NCBI GenBank assembly: GCA_012931725.1
Contig: CM022951.1
Span: 10,491,018 to 10,555,017 of the forward strand
Direction: 5' to 3'
From: Litsea cubeba
Taxonomy: Eukaryota > Streptophyta > Magnoliopsida > Laurales > Lauraceae
DNA length: 64,000 bases
Below are positions 1 through 9,844 of the stretch, piece after piece (the stretch's first letter is position 1; each line of letters begins with the position of its first letter). A program made the translations under genes and the position numbers. Below the pieces are notes generated by a model. The model did no database searches, had not been told where the DNA came from, and saw only the letters and a list, made by a program, of their open reading frames with translations.

Positions 1-977
1 TAGGAGCTATTTCCAAGAGGAATGCCATGCCTCTTCAGCCCATGCTTATCATAGAGATCTTTGATTGCTGGGGTATAGATTTTATGGGTCCTTTCCCTAG
101 TTCTTATGGGTTCCTCTACATCCTTCTGGCTGTAGATTATGTGTCCAAGTGGGTAGAGGCTATTCCCACTAAGACCAATGACCACAAGGTTGTGGTCAAA
201 TTCATGAAGGAGAATATCTTGTCTCGGTTTGGGATGCCCAAGGCCATGATTAGTGATCAAGGCACTCACTTCTGTAATCGTCCATTCGCGGCCTTGATGG
301 CCAAGTATGGGATCACTCATAAGGTGTCCACTGCCTATCATCCTCAAACTAATGGGCAAGCTGAGTTAGCCAATAGGGAGATCAAGCATATTTTAGAAAA
401 AACTGTGAATCCTAATAGGAAGGATTGGTCAACTAGGTTGACTGATGCCTTATGGGCCTATCGCACGGCCTACAAGACAATTTTAGGAATGTCTCCGTAT
501 AGGCTTGTCTATGGCAAGACGTGTCATCTTCCTGTTGAAATTGAGCATAAAGCATTTTGGGCTCTCAAGACGTTGAATTTCTCTTTACCCAAAGCAGGTG
601 TTCTTAGGAATTTTCAAATGAATGAGTTAGAAGAGATGAGGAGAGAGGCTTATGAGAATGCTAGCATCTACAAGTCCAAAGTCAAAGCTTTTCTTGATAA
701 ACACATTGTGAGGAAAGACTTTCAGGTGGGACAAAAGGTCCTTTTATACAACTCAAAACTTCATCTCCATCCAGGTAAGTTAAGATCAAGATGGACTGGA
801 CCTTATTTTGTGCATAAAATCTACCCTCATGGAGCTATTGATGGTTTTAATAACAATGATGGAAAGATTTTTAAAGTTAATGGGCAAAGACTTAAGCCAT
901 TTTTGGAAAATTTTTCAAAAGATGACATTGTGGAAGAATTAGTGGACCCGGTTTATCCGGAAGCCACTAGTTCTTAA
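1..977 (+). CDS. Integrase C-terminal part of Athila-like pol (5' partial)
   Basis: The reading frame is open from base 3, so the gene starts upstream of the window. Residues below are counted from the first Met at 27. This is the retroviral-type integrase core, which joins element cDNA to host DNA. The catalytic triad is visible: Asp18 (GIDFMGPF), Asp77 (ISDQGTHF) and Glu113 (NGQAEL), giving the usual D...D-35-E spacing. A plant-gypsy block (ALWAYRTAYKT) and a basic C-terminal segment follow (SRWTGPYFVHKIYPHG, then VNGQRLKPF). No chromodomain is seen, which fits the Athila/Tat side of plant gypsy elements. The visible portion has no stop or frameshift. The stop is TAA at 975-977. Confidence 0.9.
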   Translation, partial: GAISKRNAMPLQPMLIIEIFDCWGIDFMGPFPSSYGFLYILLAVDYVSKWVEAIPTKTNDHKVVVKFMKENILSRFGMPKAMISDQGTHFCNRPFAALMAKYGITHKVSTAYHPQTNGQAELANREIKHILEKTVNPNRKDWSTRLTDALWAYRTAYKTILGMSPYRLVYGKTCHLPVEIEHKAFWALKTLNFSLPKAGVLRNFQMNELEEMRREAYENASIYKSKVKAFLDKHIVRKDFQVGQKVLLYNSKLHLHPGKLRSRWTGPYFVHKIYPHGAIDGFNNNDGKIFKVNGQRLKPFLENFSKDDIVEELVDPVYPEATSS

Positions 978-2629
978 TCTTTCTCGACTCTGTTAGTTGC
1001 CATCTTGCATGAAATTTGTTTTCCCCTGTTTAATGTCTTTATCTCTTTTTGTGCTTGATTGGCCTAATTGCATCTTTAAATAAATAGCGGATGATGCTAC
1101 TCCGTATCACCTCGTTCATTAGTGTGATGTCTTGGAATCTGACTTTAAAAGACCAACAATTCATTCTTCATTTTTATCATTCACCATCTGTGCTTGCCCC
1201 ATTTTTGTTGCTAACCAATAGTTGGTGTCTAAGTCTCAGCAGGTTATTCGTAGTACAGCACCAACCTTCGTAGATTGGTAACTTCGTTCCTCTCTTTTCT
1301 CTTTGTTCTTAGTTGTTTTACTCATTGAGGACAATGTTTTATGCAAGTTGGGGGGGGGGGGAAGAGACATGAATTTCATTCATGCATCTAGCTAATTTTT
1401 CATGCATATAGTTACTTTTTCACTATTTAGAATTTGTAAATACAAGCCTTGCATTCACTTCATTGCAATTCTCATTTGGAGTTTCAACTTTCGTGAAATA
1501 CATGATGTATGCCTTCTTTGATTACTATGTGTCTTTGAATGATTGTGTGAGTTAATCATCACATTGAATTTTATTCGTACCATATCCCTTGTCTTTTTTT
1601 TAGAGTGCTTTGAGTGATAGAGTGGATTCCACACACTTGCAAGTTCATACTTTTGTAGCCTTGAATTGCATTCATTTTACCTCTTTTGGAAGTGGTGACA
1701 CAAATTGTTAATACAAGGAAATTTGTTGTTTATAAAACCAGAAAAGAGTCACCCTTGTACCCTTGTTTGAGCCATGTTTTATATTCCCTTATTCTTGTGC
1801 TAAACCTTAGGGAACCGGTGTAAAGGAGGCAAGGAGGAATGGGGGGGTTTTGGGGTGATTTCTGTAGGTGGAATATGGTTGTGTTACAAAAATTGGGCTT
1901 GGTTATGATGAGGCTAAGGATGACTTTGAAGTGAAGATGATCTTCTATGTTTTGGCTGTGGGTTTGTGATTGACTGATACGAAGATACTCTATTCATTGA
2001 GACTTCTGGTATTCCATTGCGTAATTGAAGAATTCGCGAATAAGTCATTTCGTTGGACTTAAGTGAGATTCATTCTCAAATCAATTGTTAGATAAAAGTT
2101 TTGAAAATCAAAGGAAGAATGTGTTGGATAAATAGCCAAGGTAAAAAAAAAAAAAAAAGTGTGAATGAATGGAAGTACCGGTAGAAATACCGGTTCAAAA
2201 AGAAACATTTGAGGCAGAGAAGCTAGGATTTTTGCTAAGAAGTCTCCACCGATAGTTCTACTGGTAGAACTCTCTCTACCGGTATTTTTACCGGTAGAAC
2301 GTGCGGGCCCAGGCAACCTTATATAATTTTTTGTTCCTGTTCTGTTTGTCATTTCATCTTGTTCGTCTTTTTTCTCTCCAGCTGATAGTTTCTCCTCCAT
2401 AAACCCTAACACCTGAGCTTCCAAAACCGCCATTAATCCAACCAATCTTCCTCCAAAACACCCAAATACCTTTTCTTCATCACCATTTCTCCCTCACCCT
2501 TCGATCAAACTTCCAAAAAGTCAAAGAAAACCCTACATTCCGAAATCCCCATCCTTCCCTCAAAAATTTGATACTCACTTCCATACCCTTCCAAAACCAA
2601 TTCATACCTTCTACACACAACATTAAACC
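978..2629 (+). other. Athila spacer between pol and the extra 3' ORF
   Basis: No supportable gene is seen. A run of twelve G (about 1350-1361) follows the phrase GACAATGTTTTATGCAAG. This poly-G block after pol is typical of Athila elements and may act as an internal polypurine tract. Between 2175 and 2305 there are several copies of the palindromic core ACCGGT set in CTACCGGTAG-like contexts, the same motif that fills the LTR repeats at 4625-5070. The last 200 bases are C-rich and A-rich and look like a leader for the ORF at 2630. Confidence 0.6.
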
Positions 2630-3877
2630 ATGCCAAAGACAAAGAATCCTAAATTAGGAGGTGCACCAAAGAAAGGAGCAATTGCTAAAGGAGGGAAATC
2701 CAAAAGTAGCACCTCAGGGGAAAGTGATAGAAGAGCTGAAAAGAGACCAAGGAAGTCTTCTCCCCCTCCTCCACAGAAAAGTGCAGATCAGATCAAATGG
2801 GAGAAGAAGGTAGACAAGAAAGCATTTGTGATTGAAAGGAGGGTCGATGTGGGTAAACTTGGTACTGGGGAATGCTTTGGAGCAGTGATCAATAGCAAGC
2901 TGGAATACATGGACACTGCCTTTGAGGGGTATATTCCTGACTTTGTTCGTCAATTTTTCAAATCTATGGAGCGTGTGATAGCAGGAGGTGAACAAATAGC
3001 TGCAATGGTGAATGGGACAAAAGTGAAAGTTGATCAATATATTATTGCAAAAGCCTTAGGATACACTCCAGTGGCTAGGGAGAAAATCACATACCCTAGG
3101 CCTCAAGATGTTCCTTTGGAAATTCCTCATGAGCAATTGGTGTTGAGAGAGGAAGCTATGGTAGAAGGGACAACCACAGTTGGAAATTTGAATGGGGAAG
3201 CAGGGATGTTGAACAAGATTATGCATTACAACATTTTCCCTCGAGGTGATGAGAAGATGCTAGGGAAAAAGGAGATGGAATTGCTATGGGTGATCTGGAG
3301 CCCAAATGAAGGAATGAATGTAGCTCAATTCATATACAATCAGATAAGAAGATACCCTGAGGAGTCCACAGCTAAGGCGGCCCTTCCCTACCCTTGTCTT
3401 ATCACTAAGATATGCTTAAATCAGAAAGTAAAGAAAGGCCCACATGATTGGCTTTTACCTAGTGATAGAGGGGCAATCACGGTGAAAACAATGGCAAAGG
3501 CCAAATCACAAAAGAGGGACCCTCCATCAGCAGCTCAACCTTCTTCTGCTATTCCTAAACAAGTGAAGGGCTCATCATTTTAGACTTATATGACGGAATT
3601 GATGAAGTGGTTTGGGTGCAAGGTAGATGATTGCATAGAGGGGCAGAAAGTGATTAAACAAGAAATGGAAAAACAGAGATCCAGGGAAGAGTATCTGATG
3701 AAGGTTGCTGTGTCACAAGGAGCTGAACCCTATGTGTCACCCCAGAGAGAAACAGAGGCTGGTCCTAGCCAGACAAAGGGTGACAGTAATACCGCAGCAG
3801 AAAAAGAGGCAGAGGGAGAAGAAGATGATGATGATGATGAGGGGGAGGATGACACTGAAGAGCTAGTCAGTGAATGA
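2630..3877 (+). pseudogene. Athila extra 3' ORF (putative plant transposon protein domain), interrupted by an amber stop
   Basis: A 317-codon frame ends at TAG (3581-3583) and resumes in the same frame to a TGA at 3875-3877. It is best read as one ancestral ORF of about 415 codons with one nonsense change. The N-terminus is a basic, Lys/Ser/Pro-rich tail (PKKGAIAKGGKSKSSTSG). A globular domain follows at about residues 65-285. The C-terminal segment is strongly acidic (Glu/Asp runs near 3815-3860). The position between pol and the 3' LTR is where Athila elements carry an 'env-like' ORF. I see no signal peptide, transmembrane helix or furin-like site, so the sequence does not support an envelope function. 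It resembles the uncharacterised 'putative plant transposon protein' family. Function unknown. Confidence 0.65.
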
Positions 3878-4420
3878 GTTATCCTATTGATAGTTGATTT
3901 TAGTTTTTGATTAGTGGGGAATATCGTTTTTGTATGGGCATGGCAAAAGGGTAGTTGGCCTAAGCCATGTAAGGCCATGCCCCATTTTGTCCAAAACACT
4001 GTCATTGTTAACCCTTTTCAATGCAATCCTAAGATCCTTAATTAATCTTTTTGTGTCATTACTTCCATTAGAATACATGTTTGAATTTATATGCTACTTT
4101 AGTGTTGTTCTGTATGTGTGTGATGTTAGAATAAGCATTGCGAGATTAGTTTCCATGGGGTATGTTCATTGAAATGAGTGACATTTACATTGAGTGATAT
4201 CTTCTGTGAGCTTTGGAATTAATTTTGATGTGATGGTTAACTCATTCTAATCTTATCATCTTGATTGAATGTTTTATTCCATGAGATGTAGAGATTAATA
4301 CTTTCACGGTCTTAGACATCTGTGTCAATTGGACATAAATCATGTATTTCCACTCTTAAATGAGAATTGTATTTGCAGACAAGATAGCTTCTTCTTAATT
4401 TGCTAGGGACTAGCAAAGTC
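3878..4420 (+). other. Athila 3' noncoding segment before the polypurine tract
   Basis: AT-rich sequence of about 540 bases between the end of the extra ORF and the polypurine tract. No open frame with coding character and no repeat array was seen. Confidence 0.5.
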
Positions 4421-4432
4421 CAAGTTGGGGGG
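4421..4432 (+). promoter_or_regulatory. Polypurine tract of the Athila element
   Basis: CAAGTTGGGGGG lies directly against the LTR start TGTGATAAG. It is the expected primer for plus-strand synthesis. Confidence 0.8.
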
Positions 4433-4624
4433 TGTGATAAGTACCTAATTATTAAGCAATTACAGACTTAATTGCCTTTCCATCACCTTCATTCGTGTTT
4501 AATTCCGTTGATTTCATATAATTTTGCACAAATATGGATTTGTGGTCAATTGCAGAAAGAATGAAGCTTCTGGAGGATGAATGGATCAAATAAAGAGTAA
4601 AGCAACTGGTCCCCATCAGTCAGC

Positions 4625-5070
4625 CGCAAGTTCTACCGGTAGAAGTGGCTGATATTCCAGCAGAGAGTTTGGACACGAGAATTTCATCTGTCAACAGGTA
4701 GTTCTACCGGTAGAAATGGATGACCCTGAGATTTCCATCAGTCAACCGCAAGATCTACCGGTAGAAGTGGCTGATATTCCAGCAGAGAGTTTGGATACGA
4801 GAATTTCATCTGTCAACCGGTAGTTCTACCGGTAGAAATGGATGACCCTGAGATTTCCCATCAGTCAACCGCAAGCTCTACCGGTAGAAGTGGCCGATAT
4901 TCCAGCAGAGAGTTGGACATGAGATTTCCATCTTTCAACCGGTAGTTCTACCAGTAGAAATGGCTGACTCTGATAATTTCATCAGTAAACTGCAAGTTCT
5001 ACCGGTAGAAGTGGCTGATCTTCTAGAAGAGGTTTGGACATGAGAATTTCATCTGTTAAACCGGTAGAAC
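4625..5070 (+). repeat. ~120-bp tandem repeat array rich in CTACCGGTAG palindromes in the Athila U3
   Basis: Nearly four units, spaced about 118-124 bp. Each contains TTCTACCGGTAGAAGTGG, then CAACCGGTAG followed at once by TTCTACCGGTAGAAATGG. The core TTCTACCGGTAGAA is a perfect 14-bp palindrome. Some sites have decayed (CAACAGGTAG, CTACCAGTAG). The array lies upstream of the TATA box, where enhancer-like repeats are often found in plant LTRs. Confidence 0.85.
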
Positions 5071-5132
5071 ACTCGGATTTGGATAGAATTTTAGTTTTTG
5101 GGGCAGTTTTGTAATTAAAGTTGTGGGAACCT

Positions 5133-5139
5133 ATATAAA
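5133..5139 (+). promoter_or_regulatory. TATA box of the Athila LTR
   Basis: TATATAAA in the context CCTATATAAAGC, about 60-80 bases before a pyrimidine-rich leader. Confidence 0.6.
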
Positions 5140-5680
5140 GCATGATAACTCGAAAATTAGGGTTATCTGGGGGATTGTGTTAGTTTCCCAGCAGCCTCCT
5201 TTCCTTTTTCTCTCTTCCTTCCTTAGATAAATGTAGAGGTAGTTTCTATTGAAGATGGGTGTTCAATTTTGTTCAATTCTTGTTTTAAGACAGAATCCTT
5301 CATATTAATTCAAGTTTTATTAGAGGTAATCTTTCAATTATGTTTTTACTGTTCTCTTACTTTCATTTAATCTGTTTGAAGACTTCTCCATCAATGGAGG
5401 GGTAGAATTTTAGATGGTTTAACCTAAGGGGAATTCAACCTGGGTTTTGTATGGGTTATTCTTCCTGATTATGTTTTCATGATAAAAGATAATTTCCATT
5501 GAAGTTCTGCTTCAGGAAATCACAATTGAGATGTTAAGCCTTTGACTAATTGTGTTCATCTAAGATGATACAACTAGTGCTTGGGTCGATGACTCTCAGA
5601 TTATCGAATTGAATGTCTAGGAACCTCTTTGGGAATTATTCACTTGATTGATATTTGATTTTCACAAAGAAATCTTCCAG

Positions 5681-5685
5681 GTGAG
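5681..5685. repeat. Left target-site duplication of the Tat element (GTGAG)
   Basis: GTGAG directly precedes the LTR start TGTTGACACC and is repeated at 30057-30061 directly after the 3' LTR end GGTCCATCA. Confidence 0.95.
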
Positions 5686-7146
5686 TGTTGACACCAAAAA
5701 TGTCACTTTGCCTTTTCAAAATCCAAAGAGCTACATGAAGTCGCAACTTGCCATAAATAGGTAATGCTGCTTCCAAAAATCAAATCTTGTCAGAATCAAA
5801 CAAAAACTGCAAGATTCTTCCAGACAGCCAAAAGAGGAGTACACAAGAAGTTTCGGGCCATTTCAAAATCATTTGGCCTAACTTCGCTTCTCCGACAGCC
5901 GAAAAGGAGCTCTCGGCGGCAAAAAGCTCTCCGGGACCATGATTTCCAAGACAGAGCCTATGGATCATCTTAAAATGACTCCAATAGGTTCCCTGTCAAA
6001 TTTCAAGTCAATCGGACATCGGTTGACCGCACATCAAACCGCGACATCTTCATCGCGACAAAAAGCAAGTCTACAGGTGATAGGACCCCAAACGGCTACA
6101 AAACTCAAACAAAAGCCTATGGTTGGTCTTATTTATTGCTCAAGAGGCTTCACACCAAATTTCAGGTCATTCCGACATCGTTTGACCCAGTTTCAGCTTC
6201 TGACGGAAAATCGGCAGCTCTGCGCGACAAAGTCTTCGGCTTTCTCAGGAAATTGGAAACTTTGCAAAATAAAATGCAAGGATTCTCATCAGGTTTCCTA
6301 CAAAGAAATTAGGCCAATAAATGGTCAAAATGTCAAGGAAAAGTACAGAAGAAAAAAGAATAAAAAAAAAAGCAAAAACGGACGCAAAATGGGACACGAA
6401 AGGGGGAAAACCCCCCCAGGGTCGCAGACCCCTGCGACCCTGGGCCAGGGTCGCCGGCGACCATGGACCCCGGGGTCGCCGGGAAAGCCCCGGAAACCCC
6501 GGTTTTCGCCATTTTTTTCGCGATTCGAGGAGCCCAGCCTCTGGTAATTTCCAAAATTCATGCTTTTGAGACACCAAGTCCTCTGACATCCGTCCAAAAC
6601 ACGGGTCAATCATCAAGAGTATCGAAAACAATATTGATCGCCACCCGGTCAACCAAAAAAAAAAAGTGTGCTTTCTACCCGACCGATCGAGAAATCGACA
6701 GGACAGATGGCACCGACCCGCTGTTGGCAACAAACACCTGAAATTACATGGTCATCTGATGTCGATCTACATGAAGATCCATCGATGATCTTCGACAGAA
6801 GAATTCCAAAAGACGTGGCACGGCCCGCGACTCTTCAGCTGCTCGGCGACCACTTAATGCGATTAATTGACTAACTTTATTACAGTCATTAATCCATTTC
6901 TTTGGACGGCCCTATCAGAAGCAAGCATTCGGGAGTTACAAGTCAAGAAATTCATGGCATTTAACCCATGAAACTCCTCCCATCATGGCGATTAAAGGCG
7001 ATTAAATGCCCTCAATCTCCTCCGGCCAATCAGAAGCCAAGAAAAAGGAGTTACAAAATAAACAATTCAATTTTGTAACTCCTCCCATTATGCGGCTTAA
7101 ATGACAATAAAAGCCCATAAACTCTCCTAAATGGCTACCAAGAGCC

Positions 7147-7154
7147 TATAAATA
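7147..7154 (+). promoter_or_regulatory. TATA box of the 5' LTR
   Basis: TATAAATA in GAGCCTATAAATAGGAGAGC. It is conserved in the 3' LTR (29196-29203) and, inverted, in the solo LTR (15644-15651). It marks the probable start of the genomic RNA. Confidence 0.8.
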
Positions 7155-7654
7155 GGAGAGCACTCCAAAGGAATCCAGATCGAAAAAAAAAAGAGACAGA
7201 CACACAGACAGAGAGAAGCACAGAAATCCAGAAAAAGAAAAAAGAGAGAAAACTCTGCGGAAGTTCTACACCGGCCACCGCAACAAGGTGACAAAAGCCC
7301 CTTGGGGGGTACTCCCCCCCAAGGTCCTTGCCTTCTCCTCCTGCCTCCAATGGCTTAGATATGGCTTTTCAGCCCGTCTACTCGGCTTTTTATTGGACAT
7401 AGGACCTTCCTTTGGTCTTTGTCCTCTAAAAACCCGAGGTTATAGCCAAGCCAAGCGAATCAATAGCATCCTCTGTTCTCATCTGCATGGATGATGGCGA
7501 AGCCCACATATGGCTTGCGACCGTCAATCTAAACGAGTCCCCCACAATCTCCTGAGAAGTTAGATCCTCCTTTTCTTGCTTTTCATTGTAGTTTGTATTT
7601 TTTCAAAAGAGACAAAAATCACAATTCTTGTCTTTCATTGTTGATAAGGATTGT

Positions 7655-7735
7655 AAATCGGCTATAAACGCCAAAATCGGCTATAAACGCCAAAAATCGG
7701 CTATAAACGCCAAAATCGGCTATAAATGCCAAAAA
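7655..7735 (+). repeat. Short tandem repeat in the LTR, unit CGGCTATAAACGCCAAAAT
   Basis: Four units of about 19 bp at 7659, 7678, 7698 and 7717. It is present in the 3' LTR (29705-29785) and, inverted, in the solo LTR (15060-15150). The same core with small changes is amplified again at 22115-22450 in the internal region. Confidence 0.85.
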
Positions 7736-8011
7736 AATCGCCTTTCACGGCAAACTAAGAAAATGTCTCTTTTCTTAAATATATGTGCAATGGAAAACTT
7801 GAAAGAAGTTGATTTCCTTTTTACTTGCGAAGGTTGATCTCCGGATCACCACTTGCAATTCCAAGTAAAAATAGAAAATCTGGCACACCCACACAAAAAA
7901 AGAAATGTTGATGCGCGCCCTTGCCCCCCGGTTACGAAAGGGTCGGAACCAAACGGACTCCCACATCCGCCGACCTCGGTAAAACCGAGCAGGAGCGCTT
8001 TCCATCAGGCT

Positions 8012-8029
8012 GGCACACCCGGTGGGACT
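8012..8029 (+). promoter_or_regulatory. Candidate primer-binding site of the Tat element
   Basis: TGGCACACCCGGTGGGAC begins three bases after the 5' LTR end and starts with TGG, complementary to a tRNA CCA end. The tRNA species was not identified. Confidence 0.65.
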
Positions 8030-9844
8030 CATTTATTTGAGAACACGATGCTAGAAATGAAATATTTGCATATCATATATTTTGCTCTATGCTTATATTT
8101 CTTTTCTTGATTCCTTGGCTACTTTATAATTGGTGGCCTATGTTGAATTCCGCATAAAAAAAATGAGATGAGATTTTTTTGTTTGGAAATTTTAATTCTT
8201 TGAATTTATTTCCACTCTTTCTCTTTTCAAAAAAAAAAAAAAAAAACAAAAACAAAAAAAAATCAGATTTTTCAATTTGGATTCAAAATTGAGAAACCTT
8301 GATCCGTTCCTATCGTTCATCGCGCTTGCAGAAATGTTGAGCCTGTTCGACTAAGGTTTTGGGCCATGGTTTCTCTTCGATGAGTTCATTAAAAATCCAA
8401 AAAAAATAATATATATATATATAAAAAAAAAATTTAGATTTCTCAATTTGGATTCAAAATTGAGAAACCTTGATCCGTTCCTATCGTTCATCGCGCTTGC
8501 AGAAATGTTGAGCCTGTTCGACTAAGGTTTTGGGCCATGGTTTCTCTTCGATGAGTTCATTAAAAATCAAAAAAAAATAATATATATATATAAAAAAAAA
8601 AATTTAGATTTCTCAATTTGGATTCAAAATTGAGAAACCTTGATCCGTTCCTATCGTTCATCGCGCTTGCAGAAATGTTGAGCCTGTTCGACTAAGGTTT
8701 TGGGCCATGGTTTCTCTTCGATGAATTCATAAAAAATAAAAAAAAATATATATACATATATAAAAAAAAAAAGACATAGACCACTAAGGTTAAACCAACT
8801 GTGTTCTTTGATCAGGGTTGATTCAAAGAAAAGCCTTGTCCAGAGTGTGGAGACAGCTTGACTGTTCTAGGCAAGGGTCCTCCAAACGGGTTCATTAAGT
8901 AATCCTACCCTTACCTGGGGGCAATTCTATCAATCAAGATTTCATAAGACCGGGTTAGGAGGCCTATGTGTACTCTCTCGTCTTTTAAATAAAAAAAATA
9001 AATTAAAAAAAATATATAAAAATTTTAAAATAAAAAATAAAAAATAAAAAAAAATTTCAAAAAAAAATCTTAAAAAAAATAATAAAAAAAAAAAATAAAA
9101 AAAAAAGAGATTTTTAAAAAAAAAAAAAATCTTCAAAAAAAAAAAAAAAAACACTTCAAAAAAAAAAAACTTCCGTCATTTTGGGTTTAGATTAGAGAAA
9201 TCTTGGTCTTCTCCTTTCTGAGCACTGGCGCTCGCGGAAATCGCTGAGCCCGTGTTCAGATTGGAGTGCCTTTTGCTCTCTTTGATGAACCCGATATTGG
9301 CCTTTCAAAAATAAAACTCGTCATTTTTAGATTCAGATCCGAGAAATCATGGTTCATTTCTTTCTGAGCACTGGCGCTCGCGGAAACCGCTGAGCCCGTG
9401 TTCAGATTGGAATACCATCTGCTCTCTTTGATGAATCCAATCTTGACCTTTCAAAACAGAGAATCTCATCTCATAGATGCGGTCTCAAAACATTTGTGTC
9501 TAGCGGTACTAGTACGCCCTTTCAGGGTCTACTGTATTGCGACCGGCACATTTGTAACTCCAACTTTATATTCTTCTTACCTCGAGCAAGCTCTGCTTCT
9601 CGATAAGTCGAATTTAAGTTCACAATTGCTTCTAGCAGTCACTGGGATGCCCATTCCGGGTTTACCATACCTGCGATCAGAACAATTGTACCTTCTATGG
9701 CATTTTGCCTTTCTCATATTGCTTGGGTCATCTACCTCGAGCAATTTGAAAAGACGAAACCATAGAACTTCCCATTTATGATCATTATATTCTTGTGATT
9801 ACTAATGGATGTGGTCTTGTTTCAGAAATTTTCGAAAACTAACA
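8030..9844 (+). repeat. Untranslated leader of the Tat element with diverged tandem repeats
   Basis: Three units of about 170-180 bp start near 8265, 8436 and 8616, each with GATTCAAAATTGAGAAACC and ATCGCGCTTGCAGAAATG. After an A/T homopolymer stretch (8985-9170), two units of about 145 bp start near 9174 and 9319, with GGCGCTCGCGGAAA and TGAGCCCGTGTTCAG. The two sets align as distant relatives of one another (same order: GAGAAA, GCGCTYGCRGAAA, TGAGCCYGT, CTCTTYGATGA). No gene was found; an open stretch at 9398-9781 lies inside the repeats and has no coding character. Confidence 0.75.

Larger units (their letters stand above)
4433..5685 (+). repeat. Athila 3' LTR, left portion
   Basis: Begins TGTGATAAGTACC and is cut by the Tat insertion after GTGAG (5681-5685). 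With the right portion it makes an LTR of about 1560 bp. It contains a tandem array of ~120-bp units (4625-5070) and a TATA box (TATATAAA, near 5133) followed by a pyrimidine-rich leader (CTCTCTTCCTTCC). This is the normal U3-R-U5 order for the plus strand. Confidence 0.85.
5686..8008 (+). repeat. 5' LTR of the Tat element (2323 bp)
   Basis: Runs TGTTGACACC to TTTCCATCA. It contains a GC-rich block of palindromic GGGTCGC/GCGACCC motifs (6410-6500), a TATA box at 7147 with a purine-rich leader, and four short GGCTATAAACGCC repeats (7659-7730). Stretches that remain open in several frames are not coding: they recur identically in the other LTR copies and on both strands. Confidence 0.95.

Noticed and set aside
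2630..3877. Retroviral-type envelope function for the Athila extra ORF
   Set aside because: No signal peptide, transmembrane segment or cleavage motif is visible; position alone does not justify an envelope call.
6245..6735. Several overlapping open frames in the Tat LTRs, on both strands
   Set aside because: The LTR is noncoding; frames differ among the three LTR copies because of indels.
9398..9781. A 127-codon frame upstream of gag
   Set aside because: It starts inside the leader repeats and has no domain or conserved composition.
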